Source: Rhodocollybia butyracea
Taxonomy: Eukaryota > Basidiomycota > Agaricomycetes > Agaricales > Omphalotaceae
DNA: 14,167 nucleotides
NCBI GenBank assembly: GCA_015501585.1
Contig: JADNRY010001246.1
Coordinates: 1 to 14,167, forward strand
Direction: 5' to 3'
Below the pieces are notes generated by a model that saw only the letters and a list, made by a program, of their open reading frames with translations, was not told the origin of the DNA and searched no databases. Below, in pieces: positions 1 to 8,639 of the stretch. The position numbers and the translations under genes are program-made. How positions within the stretch are numbered: the stretch's first letter is position 1; each line of letters begins with the position of its first letter.

Positions 1-65
1 CTCATGATAAGACTGTGAGGATCTGGGATGCTTCCACTGGTGACCAAATAGATGAACCACTCCAG

Positions 66-1064
66 GGTCATAACAGTGTTGTTTATTCAGTGGTATTTTC
101 ACCAGATGGAACCAGGATTGCATCTGGCTCTGATGACCAGACTGTGAGGGTCTGGAATGCTTCCACTGGTGACCAGATCGGTGAATCACTCCATGGTCAT
201 GATAGTTTTGTTTATTCAGTGGCATTTTCACCAGATAGAACCACAATTGCATCTGGCTCTTATGACAAGACTGTGAGGATCTGGGATGCTTCCACTGGTG
301 ACTAAATATATGAGCCCCTCCAGGGCCATGACAGGTCAGTTACTTCAGTGGCATTTTCACCAGATGGAACCAGAATTGCATCAGGCTCTCATGACAAGAC
401 TGTGAGGATCTGGGATGCTTCCACTGGTGACCAAATAGGTGAACCACTGCAGGGTCATGATGATTTGGTCCGGTCGGTGGCATTTTCACCAGGTGGAACC
501 AGGATTGCATCAGGCTCTGATGACAAGACTGTGAGGATCTGGGATGCATCCAGTGGTGACTAAATATATGAGCCCCTCCAGGGCCATGACAGGTCAGTTA
601 CTTCAGTGGCATTTTCACCAGATGGAACCAGAATTGCATCAGGCTCTCATGACAAGACTGTGAGGATCTGGGATGCTTCCACTGGTGACCAAATAGGTGA
701 ACCACTGCAGGGTCATGATGATTTGGTCCGGTCGGTGGCATTTTCACCAGGTGGAACTAGGATTGCATCAGGCTCTGATGACAAGACTGTGAGGATCTGG
801 GATGCATCCAGTGGTAAACAAATAGGTGAACCACTCCAAGGCCATGACAGTTGGATTACTTCAGTGGCATTTTCACCAGATGGAACCAGAATTGCATCTG
901 GCTCTGATGACAAGACTGTGAGGATCTGGGCTGCTTCTACTGGTGACCAAATAGGTGAACCACTCCAGGGCCATGATGATCAGGCCAATTCAGTGGTGTT
1001 TTCACCAGAAGGAACCAGGATTGCATCTACCTCTTATGCCAAGACTGTGAGAATTGAGGGTGCT
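66..1064 (+). repeat. Tandem array of eight 129-bp WD40-coding units
   Basis: Units begin at the Gly-His codons at 66, 195, 324, 453, 582, 711, 840 and 969, giving an exact 129-bp (43-codon) period. DNA identity between units is very high, which indicates recent expansion or homogenisation. Differences concentrate just after GH: NSVVY, DSFVY, DRSVT, DDLVR, DSWIT and DDQAN. These residues lie on the variable face of a beta-propeller. The last unit is degraded ([12 protein letters not shown] instead of [13 protein letters not shown]). Confidence 0.9.
296..811 (+). repeat. 258-bp tandem duplication of a WD40 pair carrying a nonsense codon
   Basis: Positions 296-553 and 554-811 are identical at every base except one (C500 versus T758). 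Each copy spans two WD repeats (the DRSVT and DDLVR types) and begins with the same TAA and the diverged IYEPLQ codons. The nonsense change therefore preceded the duplication, which is very recent and probably arose by unequal exchange within the array. Confidence 0.9.
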
Positions 1065-1742
1065 AAAACCTATCTAACCCCTGTTAACTTAGCTGAAAAA
1101 CCCCAGCCTGGTTTGTTTCACCACCATATTGTTATGTTCAATGTTTCTCTGACTCTTTTACCAGATTGTACTACCTGGTATTTCTCCAATGATGGTTTTA
1201 TTTATTTTCCACCTGTTCCACAACCCATCATCTGGGTCCCACTGCAGTACCGTAAACTGTTGATCACCACCAAAAATTTAGTTATAATTTCATGCCAAGG
1301 GTTCACAAAGCTTTCTTTTGAAAATTGTGTTTATGATAAACATTGGATGTATTGTTTTGTCCAGCCTATTTAATTTCATCATGTGAAGTCTTCATCATCA
1401 AAGCTTTCTACTTGTTCCCAGTTGAGTCAAATGTATTGACCAGGAGCTCCGCAACCCCAGCTTGTCTCATGTATGGATTCCTAAAAGACGTGACAATGGT
1501 GTCCAATCTCTCTGTGTGCGGCCCTAACGAGTACGGGAGAATCTCATATTATAATGGCATTACTGGAACAGCAAATGCCAAGGTCTCGTCTACTGTTTGG
1601 ACTATCTCACTACGCCCTTCCCAAACCCTGTCAGCAGATTCATCCACCTACCCATCAAGTCACTCTGTGGAGTGTTCAATACCCGCTCAATGGTGTCTGG
1701 GACACTGTCTGTCCCCAGATTTATGACCTGATTAACATCTGC

Positions 1743-1818
1743 AACTTTGGAGCTTTGGGATGCTCTGGAGTGCTCTGGAGTGACAGAGCACTCCAGAGCA
1801 TTCCAAAGCACCAAAGTT
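1743..1818. repeat. 35-bp-stem inverted repeat (hairpin / tiny MITE-like element)
   Basis: The arms 1743-1777 and 1784-1818 pair over 35 bp with one A:A mismatch (1751/1810) and one G:T pair, around a 6-nt loop. The arm contains TGCTCTGGAG twice in tandem (1761-1780), so the stem can also slip by 10 bp. A further 7-bp complement, CATCTGC at 1736-1742 and GCAGATG at 1832-1838, lies outside the stem across an asymmetric 13-nt bulge. It could be a very small foldback element or a transcribed hairpin. Confidence 0.85.
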
Positions 1819-2144
1819 TGCCCCAGGTTTTGCAGATGAAGACTCGGAAGATCAGCTGGTCATCCATCAACTCTGCCTGCCTCTTCACCCACCCACCATG
1901 AGAGAATACAAAACGGAGTCTCAGTCCTGTCATCATATGGACCAGTGGTGTTGCTCCTGGTTTTACCTTTGCTGATACAACCCATGAAGTCTCCCACGCA
2001 ATCTTTACCCTTCTACTGAAGAACTGAGTCGATGGTGCTGTTGTGGAATCACGCAAAGCAATCCCACAGAGGCTTGCAGGTTCCCCTCTTATGTGCCATG
2101 TTGGCAGCAGCAATGCTACCCATGCTTTAGTTGGTTAAAACAGT

Positions 2145-2197
2145 TGGTTAAATAAGTACGGTAAGATTTAAAACTGGTTAAGTACAGTAAGATTTAA
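2145..2197. repeat. Short imperfect direct repeat
   Basis: The core GTAC(G/A)GTAAGATTTAA, preceded by GGTTAA, occurs in both 2145-2170 and 2176-2197. The two copies differ by a 4-nt ATAA insertion and one substitution. It is AT-rich and lies just upstream of the coding-like segment starting at 2235. Confidence 0.6.
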
Positions 2198-2234
2198 GTG
2201 TTCTAAACTACTACTTCAAAACGCAACCATTTTT

Positions 2235-2727
2235 TTGAGCCAATCTGGACATCCAGAGCTTTCACTGGGCTTGAAGTACTTGAAGTACAAGCCTTATGAC
2301 CTTATACGTATGCTCTATCCCAGCGATGTGCAGACCACATTTAAGTATCCCACCCAGAGGAAGCTCCAGATTGAGGGCTGCACCACAAAGGAGGACCTCA
2401 CCCTGCAGAGTTTGACAGCGAAGGTCGGCAAAGATGGCAATTTGCACTACTGACCTCACTGTTGGATGCTGTGCTGGCCTAGTTTCTTTTACTCAGAATG
2501 AAGTCAGCATCAAGTCTGTTGAGCTCAGTATCTGCAACTTGGGCCTCAAAACAGCTGAAGTCTTATCAATGGTAAAGCTAGAACAGGGCTGGCTCAACCA
2601 GCAATTGCACCCCTGGCTGATACCTCTTGGACCAGATCAAGAATTCAAGTATGCTGACTTCTACCACACCACCTGGTTGGCTGTCTCTTTCTTCTATTTC
2701 ATTGTTTTTGCACACATAGTTGATTAA
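2235..2727 (+). pseudogene. Coding-like remnant, unknown product
   Basis: Two frames abut: 2235-2453, ending ...TAKVGKDGNLHY, and 2434-2727, continuing ...TTDLTVGCCAGLVSF. A single-base shift near 2447-2452 would join them into one segment of about 160 residues. The composition looks protein-like (FKYPTQRKLQIEGCTTKEDLTLQ; VELSICNLGLKTAEVLSMVKLEQGWLNQ) rather than random. The end is hydrophobic (TWLAVSFFYFIVFAHIV) and could be one membrane span. I do not recognise the family. It could be an exon of an unresolved gene or a frameshifted relic. Confidence 0.3.
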
Positions 2728-2955
2728 CATCAAAGCCAGTGCCATCTTCACTCCCACTGAGCCCTTTTAGTACTTTGTTCCAGTTGCAAATCATCCTTCA
2801 CCTCCCTGACTGCCTCATCTGCCCTTGAATGTAAAATACTTGCTACTACGAATGGACACTGTGTTACGTTCAATATAAATTATCACAACTATGTACTACA
2901 CAATTCCAAGAATGACAGTGTACAATTACTTTTAGCAGAAAGTAACCTCAGTCAC

Positions 2956-3291
2956 TCATGGTTTCATCCTCGTTTTCAGCAGCAACTTCACCTTTTGATA
3001 CTGTGGATGTTCCATTTGAGTGACTTGCCCAGCTGTGGCATCCCATCTTGCAATAAGGCCCACTCTAACCATCCTTTCACTGACCAACTTCAGCAGCTGG
3101 GCCTGTTCAGCCATCAGCACCTTGCCTTTTTCACATGGCTTGTGTGCCACCTGCAATACCCCATGATTCAATGTTGTTGAAAGCCCAAGTTTGCATAACT
3201 GTGAGTCTTTATTACGAGGAAATGGTTCTGGTGGGTCAGAATGATATTTCATAACGAGTCCAGCAGGTAAGATGATGGTTTTGAGATGCAA
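2956..3291 (-). CDS. Possible minus-strand coding fragment, unknown
   Basis: An open frame of 111 codons on the minus strand has a mixed composition with a Lys/Leu-rich helical middle (EKGKVLMAEQAQLLKLVSERMVRVGLIARWD) and no low complexity. No domain is recognised. A shorter plus-strand frame overlaps it (2995-3180). It could be one exon of a minus-strand gene that also uses the fragments between 3635 and 4379, but no consistent splice chain was found. Confidence 0.25.
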   Translation of the reverse strand: MHLKTIILPAGLVMKYHSDPPEPFPRNKDSQLCKLGLSTTLNHGVLQVAHKPCEKGKVLMAEQAQLLKLVSERMVRVGLIARWDATAGQVTQMEHPQYQKVKLLLKTRMKP

Positions 3292-3634
3292 TGTTCTGGC
3301 ACTGGCAAAATCAGGCTGTGAAAAGTCGGCAAAATCAATGCTTCAAGGATACATATCATGTCGACAATGTGGGAGGGGTAGTGCCGGAAGGCGAGGCGGA
3401 GAGCGGGGGGTGAGAAGTTGGGTATGGTGGAGGTGGGTGAGGATGAGGTCAAGGGGTGGGAAGTAGATGTGTCCTGAGCTCTTTGAGCTTTATCCTGATG
3501 CTAGTGCAGCCGGTGTTGTGATGACACATGTCAACCTCTTGGAGGTAGGGCTGGTTCTGAGAAAGACTAAGGAGCAAAAGGAATCATTAAAAAAGAGTAG
3601 TACAAAAAAAAAAGAATGGAATAAACATACCCAA

Positions 3635-4379
3635 TCACCCCGCCGTTACAACAAGCCATTCCTGATTCCCATTCTCATTGGTCCCACTACCCACCACCAT
3701 CACGTTCCAAGTAATCCCATTACCCACTGCCCCAACCGTCATCCCACTCACAATGCCTCTCCAACAAAATACATCTCTGACAAGATTGTAGCTGTGCAGC
3801 AAGGAAAAGTGTTCTGCAACCCCACACACGCAATAGTAAACACCTCATTGGTGTTCTTCAGCTGGTTTTTTCCGAATAGCAGCACATGTTTCTACGAGGT
3901 CCTCTCCTTCTGAATCCCATATCTCATTGTTCAAACAGTCCCAGTGCTTATCTCCTCGCTTCTTCCAAACTCTGTTGCATCTGCATACAGCAGCTCGTGC
4001 ATAGTAGAGGCCGAAAGCCACAGTTTTGCAGCAAATGCTGTGCTGAGGTATTTGTGAGGGAGAATGTTGGGGGAGGGATAGAGGGACGACCCAGAAGGAA
4101 CAGCTTCCAGAGGAGGAGGTTTGTATTTTTGGGAGGTTTGGGATTTTTGAGAGGCAGAGGTCGTAGAGGTAAGGGAGAGTACCAAGGTGAGATTGGAGTG
4201 GGATGACCCATCCACAATATGGATGTTTGGTTGGCAAGGGAAGAAGGAAGTGGGAAGGTAAGAGGACAAAGAAAGATAGATCCGATAATAGGATAATGAC
4301 TGTGGTGGAGAGCCCTGTGAGAAATGTGTGAGGAACTCAGCGAGAAAAGAGCCACTTCTGCATTTGCAGTAGCTAACAA
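3635..4379 (-). other. Unresolved minus-strand coding-like region
   Basis: Between 4379 and 3948 all three minus frames are open over long stretches because the strand is pyrimidine-rich, so openness alone is weak evidence. The best coding-like piece is the frame ending at 3845, with CRCNRVWKKRGDKHWDCLNNEIWDSEG. Shifted by one base, the minus strand stays open across about 3865-3752 (NTNEVFTIACVGLQNTFP...FVGEAL) up to a good donor-like GTGAGT at 3751-3746. This suggests exon remnants of one minus-strand gene, but acceptors and frames could not be reconciled. Product unknown; decay is possible. Confidence 0.25.
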
Positions 4380-4507
4380 TGAGCTTGAATTTGAGATGAA
4401 TGGTTACTCATGATCAGATACACAGCTATGATTCAAGAGGACCAACTCTGATTGGCCACAAAGATTAAAAAAATAGAAAATTCAGATCAGATGAACAATG
4501 TCATATG

Positions 4508-5000
4508 CTAGAAACTCACAAAGGATACTAACAAAACCAACTGAAACCTCCTGAAACCCTCTTGCAGCGGTGCCTCCACATGCCAACTTTCATGAAAACC
4601 ATCTTCCAAATCCATGCTGATGTCCAGTAGCCTCACCCGCATGCACGTCTCCAGTATCTGCACCTGCACTTGGCCACAAAAACAAGCAGTCTGTCCTGAC
4701 TCCTGCCAAACACCCAATCCCACATCTCGATTTCCAGGACCTTGTCACCTGAATATGTGCCTAGGTCATGGTGAGAGTAATCTTGGGGCAAGTGAGCAGG
4801 ATGCAGGAAGGGAGCGCGAGAGGGATGTAGAGCCCACAGATTGAATTCGGGGCTCACCGTCGATAGATGAATATGTAAAGCATTTGTATTTTGTATTTTT
4901 TTGAGCAATTGAGGTACATACAGGTAAAGGTTGTAGAATAGCCTAGGGTATGGAAGATCATTGGATGGAGAGTTGATAGCTGTTTGGTGATCATGAAGGG
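4508..5000 (-). other. Stretch with weak minus-strand open frames, no gene called
   Basis: Overlapping minus-strand frames (4508-4723 and 4633-5031) read partly protein-like (QTACFCGQVQVQILETCMRVRLLDISMDLEDGFHESWHVEAPLQEGFRRFQ) but have no recognisable domain. A plus-strand frame also lies at 4614-4844. This may be the 5' side of the minus-strand region at 3635-4379 or unrelated sequence. Confidence 0.2.
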
Positions 5001-5007
5001 TTAGATA

Positions 5008-5015
5008 TATCATGG
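5008..5015. repeat. Left target-site duplication candidate (8 bp)
   Basis: TATCATGG lies immediately left of the inverted end starting at 5016. It matches TATCATGA at 8694-8701 in 7 of 8 positions, the first seven being identical. Confidence 0.55.
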
Positions 5016-5070
5016 TAACAGTGGGATTCAATTGTTCTTAAAGAATAAACATTATTTATGATCATATACT
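5016..5070 (+). repeat. Left terminal inverted repeat of the DNA element
   Basis: Starts TAACAGTGGGATTC and continues into TTCTTAAAGAAT and TTATTTATGATCAT. It pairs with 8640-8693 on the opposite strand and beyond about 5072 the two ends diverge. Confidence 0.7.
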
Positions 5071-5199
5071 TTAAGAAAATCTATAAGTATTCTTTAAGTG
5101 CTTCATGTCTCCCATGGTATTTCCTTGCACTTACAATATACTAGTACCAAATGTTTCTTAAGATACTTTATTTCTTAACATTCTCTTGAACATTCTTTA

Positions 5200-5514
5200 T
5201 ATCAGGAAAAGCCATTTTTGCCTAGGTGACCCCAGAGTGGCCTAAAGCAAACTAGGTGACCCATGAATCCTATGGCATCCTAGGAATTTGGGCTTGTCCC
5301 TTGCCAGTCAAGGCTCTTGAGGATTCCCTAGGCAAGCCTAGGTCTGCCCAGGTTTGCCCAGGTGCTGCAGACCTAGGCTTGCCTAGGGAATCCTCAAGAG
5401 CCTTGACTGGCAAGGGACAAGCCCAAATTCCTAGGATGCCATAGGATTCATAGGTCACCTAGTTTGCTTTAGGCCACTCTGGGGTCACCTAGGCAAAAAC
5501 AGCTTTTCCTGATG
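5200..5514. repeat. 315-bp near-perfect palindrome (foldback / MITE)
   Basis: The arms 5201-5347 and 5367-5513 (147 bp each) are complementary except for three positions: one in the inner 127 bp and two near 5213-5214. They surround a 19-nt spacer at 5348-5366. The termini are ATCAGGAAAAG on both strands, and TA dinucleotides sit symmetrically outside (5198-5199 and 5515-5516), as expected if the target was TA. The arms are rich in CCTAGG and AGGTGAC. The stem would form an extremely stable RNA hairpin or DNA cruciform. Both strands carry the same 62-codon open frame (5256-5444 and 5270-5458), a mirror artefact of the palindrome and not a gene. Confidence 0.9.
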
Positions 5515-5696
5515 TACTTATTTCTTTAATTCTTAAGAAATTTTCTTAAGAACAATGCTGTTAACAAATCATTCTCTTGTGTGCAAATATTCATTAAGGT
5601 TAAAATCTTACTCGCTTTTTAAGAACAATTCATTACATGTCATTGGCTGCCACACACATGTGAGCCCGGCATGCGGAATCCAAGAATTATCTTCAC

Positions 5697-6033
5697 AAGC
5701 AGGGGGAGGAGGGGGAGGGGGAAAATGGCAGCAATTCAGCAAGTGGCTGAGCATTAATAGTGCTTTTATCTATTGTTTGAAAAGACAAAGGAGTGCTCAA
5801 ACAATAGACAGAAGGTGTGACTGCCCCGTGCTGAAGAGATACTTATTGTCATTTTCAAGCGCTACCGTAACGCGGGCCCCAACCGTTCCTGATAACACTT
5901 TGAAATTACTTTGCATCAAGTACAATACATAGGCAGGAGGGGGGTTGAAAGAGAAAGCAAGAAGATGCAGTCCGCAGGTGGTCAAGCATTTAAAAAGTAC
6001 TTCTGTTTATTGTTTGAAAAGACAAAAGGAGAT
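5697..6033 (+). repeat. Pair of ~100-bp imperfect direct repeats with a G-rich start
   Basis: The block 5697-5793 resembles 5931-6033. Each starts with a G-rich purine run (5702-5720 and 5936-5942), continues through CAAGTGGCTGAGCATT or CAGGTGGTCAAGCATT, then TATTGTTTGAAAAGACAAA(A)GGAG. They are diverged, so older than the palindrome. No coding function is visible. They lie inside the outer DNA element. Confidence 0.65.
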
Positions 6034-6136
6034 TGGACAAAGCCCATGCCGACTCTTACCTATTGTATTTTCCGAGCCAACAGTGCTTTGACCCATCACA
6101 TGGTTGATGCAAATGGGCGCTAACATCACTTCACCT

Positions 6137-6153
6137 CTTTCTTTCTTTCTTTC
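6137..6153 (+). repeat. CTTT microsatellite
   Basis: Four CTTT units followed by C, within the non-coding interior of the DNA element. Confidence 0.8.
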
Positions 6154-6369
6154 ATCCTCTGACCTTGTTGCACCACATCGGCTCAACTGATCCACTGTCC
6201 AACCACTGTCTGTCACTCCTGGGCCCAGACTACCATTTGGTGTGGTGGCTCTGTCTGTATAGTATGTGAGCAACAGAATTTCAACTCACAGATTGTTGAC
6301 ACACTTTCTCAGTTCAAGATTGACTTGTGTACTGTAGTGGTGCCAGGTGACTCTGATAGCAAAAGCAGC

Positions 6370-6579
6370 AGGTTTTAAGAAATACCCTCCTTACTAAAAA
6401 TTCCTTAAGATTGGTGAGTTTGCTTCTGATCTTAAGAAATTGTTCTTAAACACTCCTTTAAGATCTTACCTCAAACCTTGGCATTCTTGTGTCCACAGGT
6501 GAGTTTTGGGAGTACTCTTAAGAAAAAGCTCTCTTAAAGATCTCTTAAGATTGTTGTTAAGTAATTCTATAGTTCTTAA
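6370..6579. repeat. Cluster of CTTAAG/TTCTTAAG motifs (subterminal repeats)
   Basis: CTTAAG or close variants occur repeatedly here, for example near 6405, 6430, 6519 and 6545. The same motif recurs at 5157 and twice at 5531-5550. The stretch GATCTTAAGAAATTGTTCTTAA (about 6428-6450) is similar to 5529-5551. When the LTR is removed, this cluster joins the right inverted end directly. Confidence 0.6.
6575..6579 (+). repeat. Left 5-bp target duplication (CTTAA) of the LTR
   Basis: CTTAA directly precedes TGTTGAG at 6580 and is repeated directly after the terminal ACA at 8596-8600. CTTAA is common in this host region, so the match alone is weak support. Confidence 0.5.
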
Positions 6580-8595
6580 TGTTGAGAACGGACCGCCGGT
6601 CTGATATTTGGGTATTTACGTGTAGGTGTGTGAAAGGTGCTGTAAAACAACCTAACAAAAACACTACCGCACCTAACCAGACTATCAATATGTAAGGGAG
6701 CAAGGGCGGGTTGTCAGAGATTCCCCAAGGGAAAGTCTTGTAATATTGGATGTACGCGCGCGACTCCTCCAGGTTCAAGACTGTAGCACTAACGTGGGTA
6801 ACTAAGCTTAGACAACTCTTAGAACTAAGTCAAGAGAAGCCTAGTTGGGGTGTACGAGTGTACGAGGGAACCAGGTGTGTATGTCCAAATCAATTAACCA
6901 AAACCAAAACCAATACAACGAAACTAAGATTCTCCTAGGCAAACTCTGGCACTAGCTGCTGTGATGCCATAAAGTCCTCGACCAAACTCTGGGCCAAGCT
7001 ATGATATTGTGAGTGAACTTAATCACTAGGAACTCATACCACAATCTTAGTGGCTCGTCTAACTTCGTGAAGAAGTCAACTAATGAACCCTCACTCTGGA
7101 GCCGAATAATCCCTTACTAGAAGCCGTCCCCTCTAAGGAAGCAACTAGATTTGAGTTGATCTGGAGTTCAAGAGAACTCTACACACTTAAATTTGATCAA
7201 GATATAAATGGGCTTTGCAAAGCACGTGAAGTTTATTACTTTCTTAAGATAACCAAGTCAGGAGGCATCACGCTACTGATCCCGTGGAGACGTTCTACGG
7301 AGCACTGGTCTTAGCAGTCAAGTCGAGGGCAAGAAACTTGTCTTATTGAATAAATATATCTGGCTTATATACTGAGTAGAGAGAGTTTAATACAAAAAAT
7401 AGATGAAACAGATACAGAGAGAGACAGAAAGAGAGTGGAACAGAGGAATCTGGCTCGGAAAGGAAACTCCAGCCTATATATGGTACACACGATATAGAAA
7501 TAGTCCATTCTTGGGTATATATCAGAGGTAAAATATGATTTTGTGAGGATTAACATAGTTTTAGAGTGTTTTGATCCAAGCGAGGTTTCTCCGATTACTC
7601 CACAATTCTCTGGGGTCAGGAGTACCTTTACGCTTCATGATCACTCGCCGCTCGGTTTCCCTTGGGTGAGTTTCATTCTATTCCTCAGATAGTTCTGTCC
7701 ATCCTGAGTGTAATTAACATTCTCTCGAGAAGGCCTGTTGTCTAGCTTTCCAACGACACCACTTATGATAATCTCAAGCAACTGCGCTGAGTATGTACAA
7801 GTGATTCCCGATAGTCAGCTTTAGTGGATAAGACCTTCCGTGTATGATTTCTAAGATCAAATGTTTCGATTTGCCAAGGCTATCCCAGTACGTAGCTTTC
7901 CGTAGGACCGCTAAGCATGTTTCTACCGTCCTCATGGTTACGACTGGTGCCGCGAATAGACCTCTATGGTTTCCTTGGGATTGTTCTGGTCCATTGTTAC
8001 GGACTGTAAAGTCCACATCTTAACATAGCTCGTTGGGGGTCTTAGTGCGAGGGATGCCTTCCCTCATAATTCCTTCCCTTGAGTAACGCGTTGGCTTAGT
8101 ACTTATCCCGCTTCGAGATGTCCTGTAGTTTAGAGAGTATACACTCTTGGGTATAACTAGATTGACGATCTAGTGTTACATCTCCGGGCAGCCCAGGTAT
8201 CCTCGCTAGCTTGGCTCTAGGCTATGCTTGTGGGCGTACCTTCACGGCTCGCTGAGTATTATTGTTAAGTTCTTTGCCTCGGCAACAGCTATCACACTCG
8301 GGCTCCGTTAACTCTCTTATTGCATTGTATAACACGTACAAAGTGTCAAAATGTATGGTTACACGCCTTAGGCTGATTTTAGGCCTAATACCGACAACGG
8401 TTGTTTCAGGCTCAAGTAGCACCACCAGCATGATACCCGCCACCCCGTGTCTTACTGTATTTGTTATTACTTTACTATTTATATTGACTACCGTACTTCC
8501 AATAAAGGGATTGTTTGTGCCCCCCGTTTCTGCGCCCCCCTAAATTCTGTCTGATAAGCTTTTGCTTATTATCACTTCTGGACCTATCACTCACA
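6580..8595. mobile_element. Probable solo LTR of a retrotransposon (2016 bp)
   Basis: The segment begins TGTTGAGAACGG, ends CTCACA (the canonical TG...CA form, here TGT...ACA), and is flanked by CTTAA on both sides, the 5-bp size made by LTR-retrotransposon integrases. It encodes no protein: no open frame exceeds about 93 codons and none looks like gag or pol. The start sequence is not repeated inside it, so it is not a short two-LTR element. Possible regulatory elements are GATATAAATGG near 7200 and AATAAA near 7348 and 8503. A hairpin (8554-8559 with 8564-8569) lies 27 bp from the 3' edge. Two kilobases is long for a solo LTR, so another non-autonomous element type remains possible. Confidence 0.55.
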
Positions 8596-8600
8596 CTTAA
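8596..8600 (+). repeat. Right 5-bp target duplication (CTTAA) of the LTR
   Basis: Directly follows ACA at 8595 and matches 6575-6579. Sequence of the outer DNA element resumes after it and reaches the right inverted end within 40 bp. Confidence 0.5.
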
Positions 8601-8639
8601 GTAGTTGTATAAGTAGTAAGTACTTCTTAAAGTACTTTA

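Larger units (their letters stand above)
1..1373 (+). pseudogene. 3' part of NLR-type WD40 gene, broken by two in-frame stops
   Basis: One reading frame (codons starting at position 3) runs from the left edge to a TAA at 1371-1373. It encodes a partial WD repeat and eight complete 43-residue repeats with the pattern GH...[37 protein letters not shown], the high-identity WD40 type attached to NACHT/NB-ARC modules in Agaricomycetes. After the repeats, from about 1170, comes a tail with DGFI, IIWVP, YRKLL, a TTKNLVII stretch and [14 protein letters not shown]. This resembles the C-terminal cap that follows WD40 arrays in these fungal NLRs. The frame is interrupted by TAA at 303-305 and 561-563, each where the other units have CAA (Gln) in the GDQIGEP segment. 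No plausible GT-AG intron removes them. The 5' part, including any nucleotide-binding domain, lies outside the window. WD40 and NLR-tail identity are well supported; pseudogene status is an inference from the two stops. Confidence 0.8.
1374..2234. other. Intergenic stretch without a convincing gene
   Basis: Several overlapping frames of 115-130 codons exist on both strands (for example +1343-1726, +1554-1901 and -1721-2113). None shows a recognisable domain, they compete over the same bases, and part of their length comes from the inverted repeat at 1743-1818. The stretch also holds the short direct repeat at 2145-2197. It may contain fragments of a decayed gene, but no product can be named. 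Confidence 0.5.

Noticed and set aside
340..913. Minus-strand open frames across the WD40 array
   Set aside because: Antisense shadows produced by the repeated sequence; the plus-strand WD40 reading is unambiguous.
66..1064. CRISPR-like regular repeats
   Set aside because: The regular spacing comes from coding WD40 units with no unique spacers, in a eukaryotic context.
1060..1092. Possible 33-nt intron after the last WD repeat (GT...TTAG with CTAAC)
   Set aside because: Too short for a typical basidiomycete intron, and the frame is open through it, so no intron is needed.
5256..5458. Two near-identical 62-codon open frames on opposite strands
   Set aside because: They are the two arms of the palindrome read on each strand; no start context, domain or independent support.
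8222..8543. Open frames of 73-93 codons on both strands within the LTR
   Set aside because: Overlapping on both strands, no recognisable motif, and located inside a probable LTR.
6576..8600. piggyBac-type element using TTAA target
   Set aside because: TTAA flanks exist, but the termini do not form inverted repeats; TGT...ACA with a 5-bp duplication fits an LTR better.
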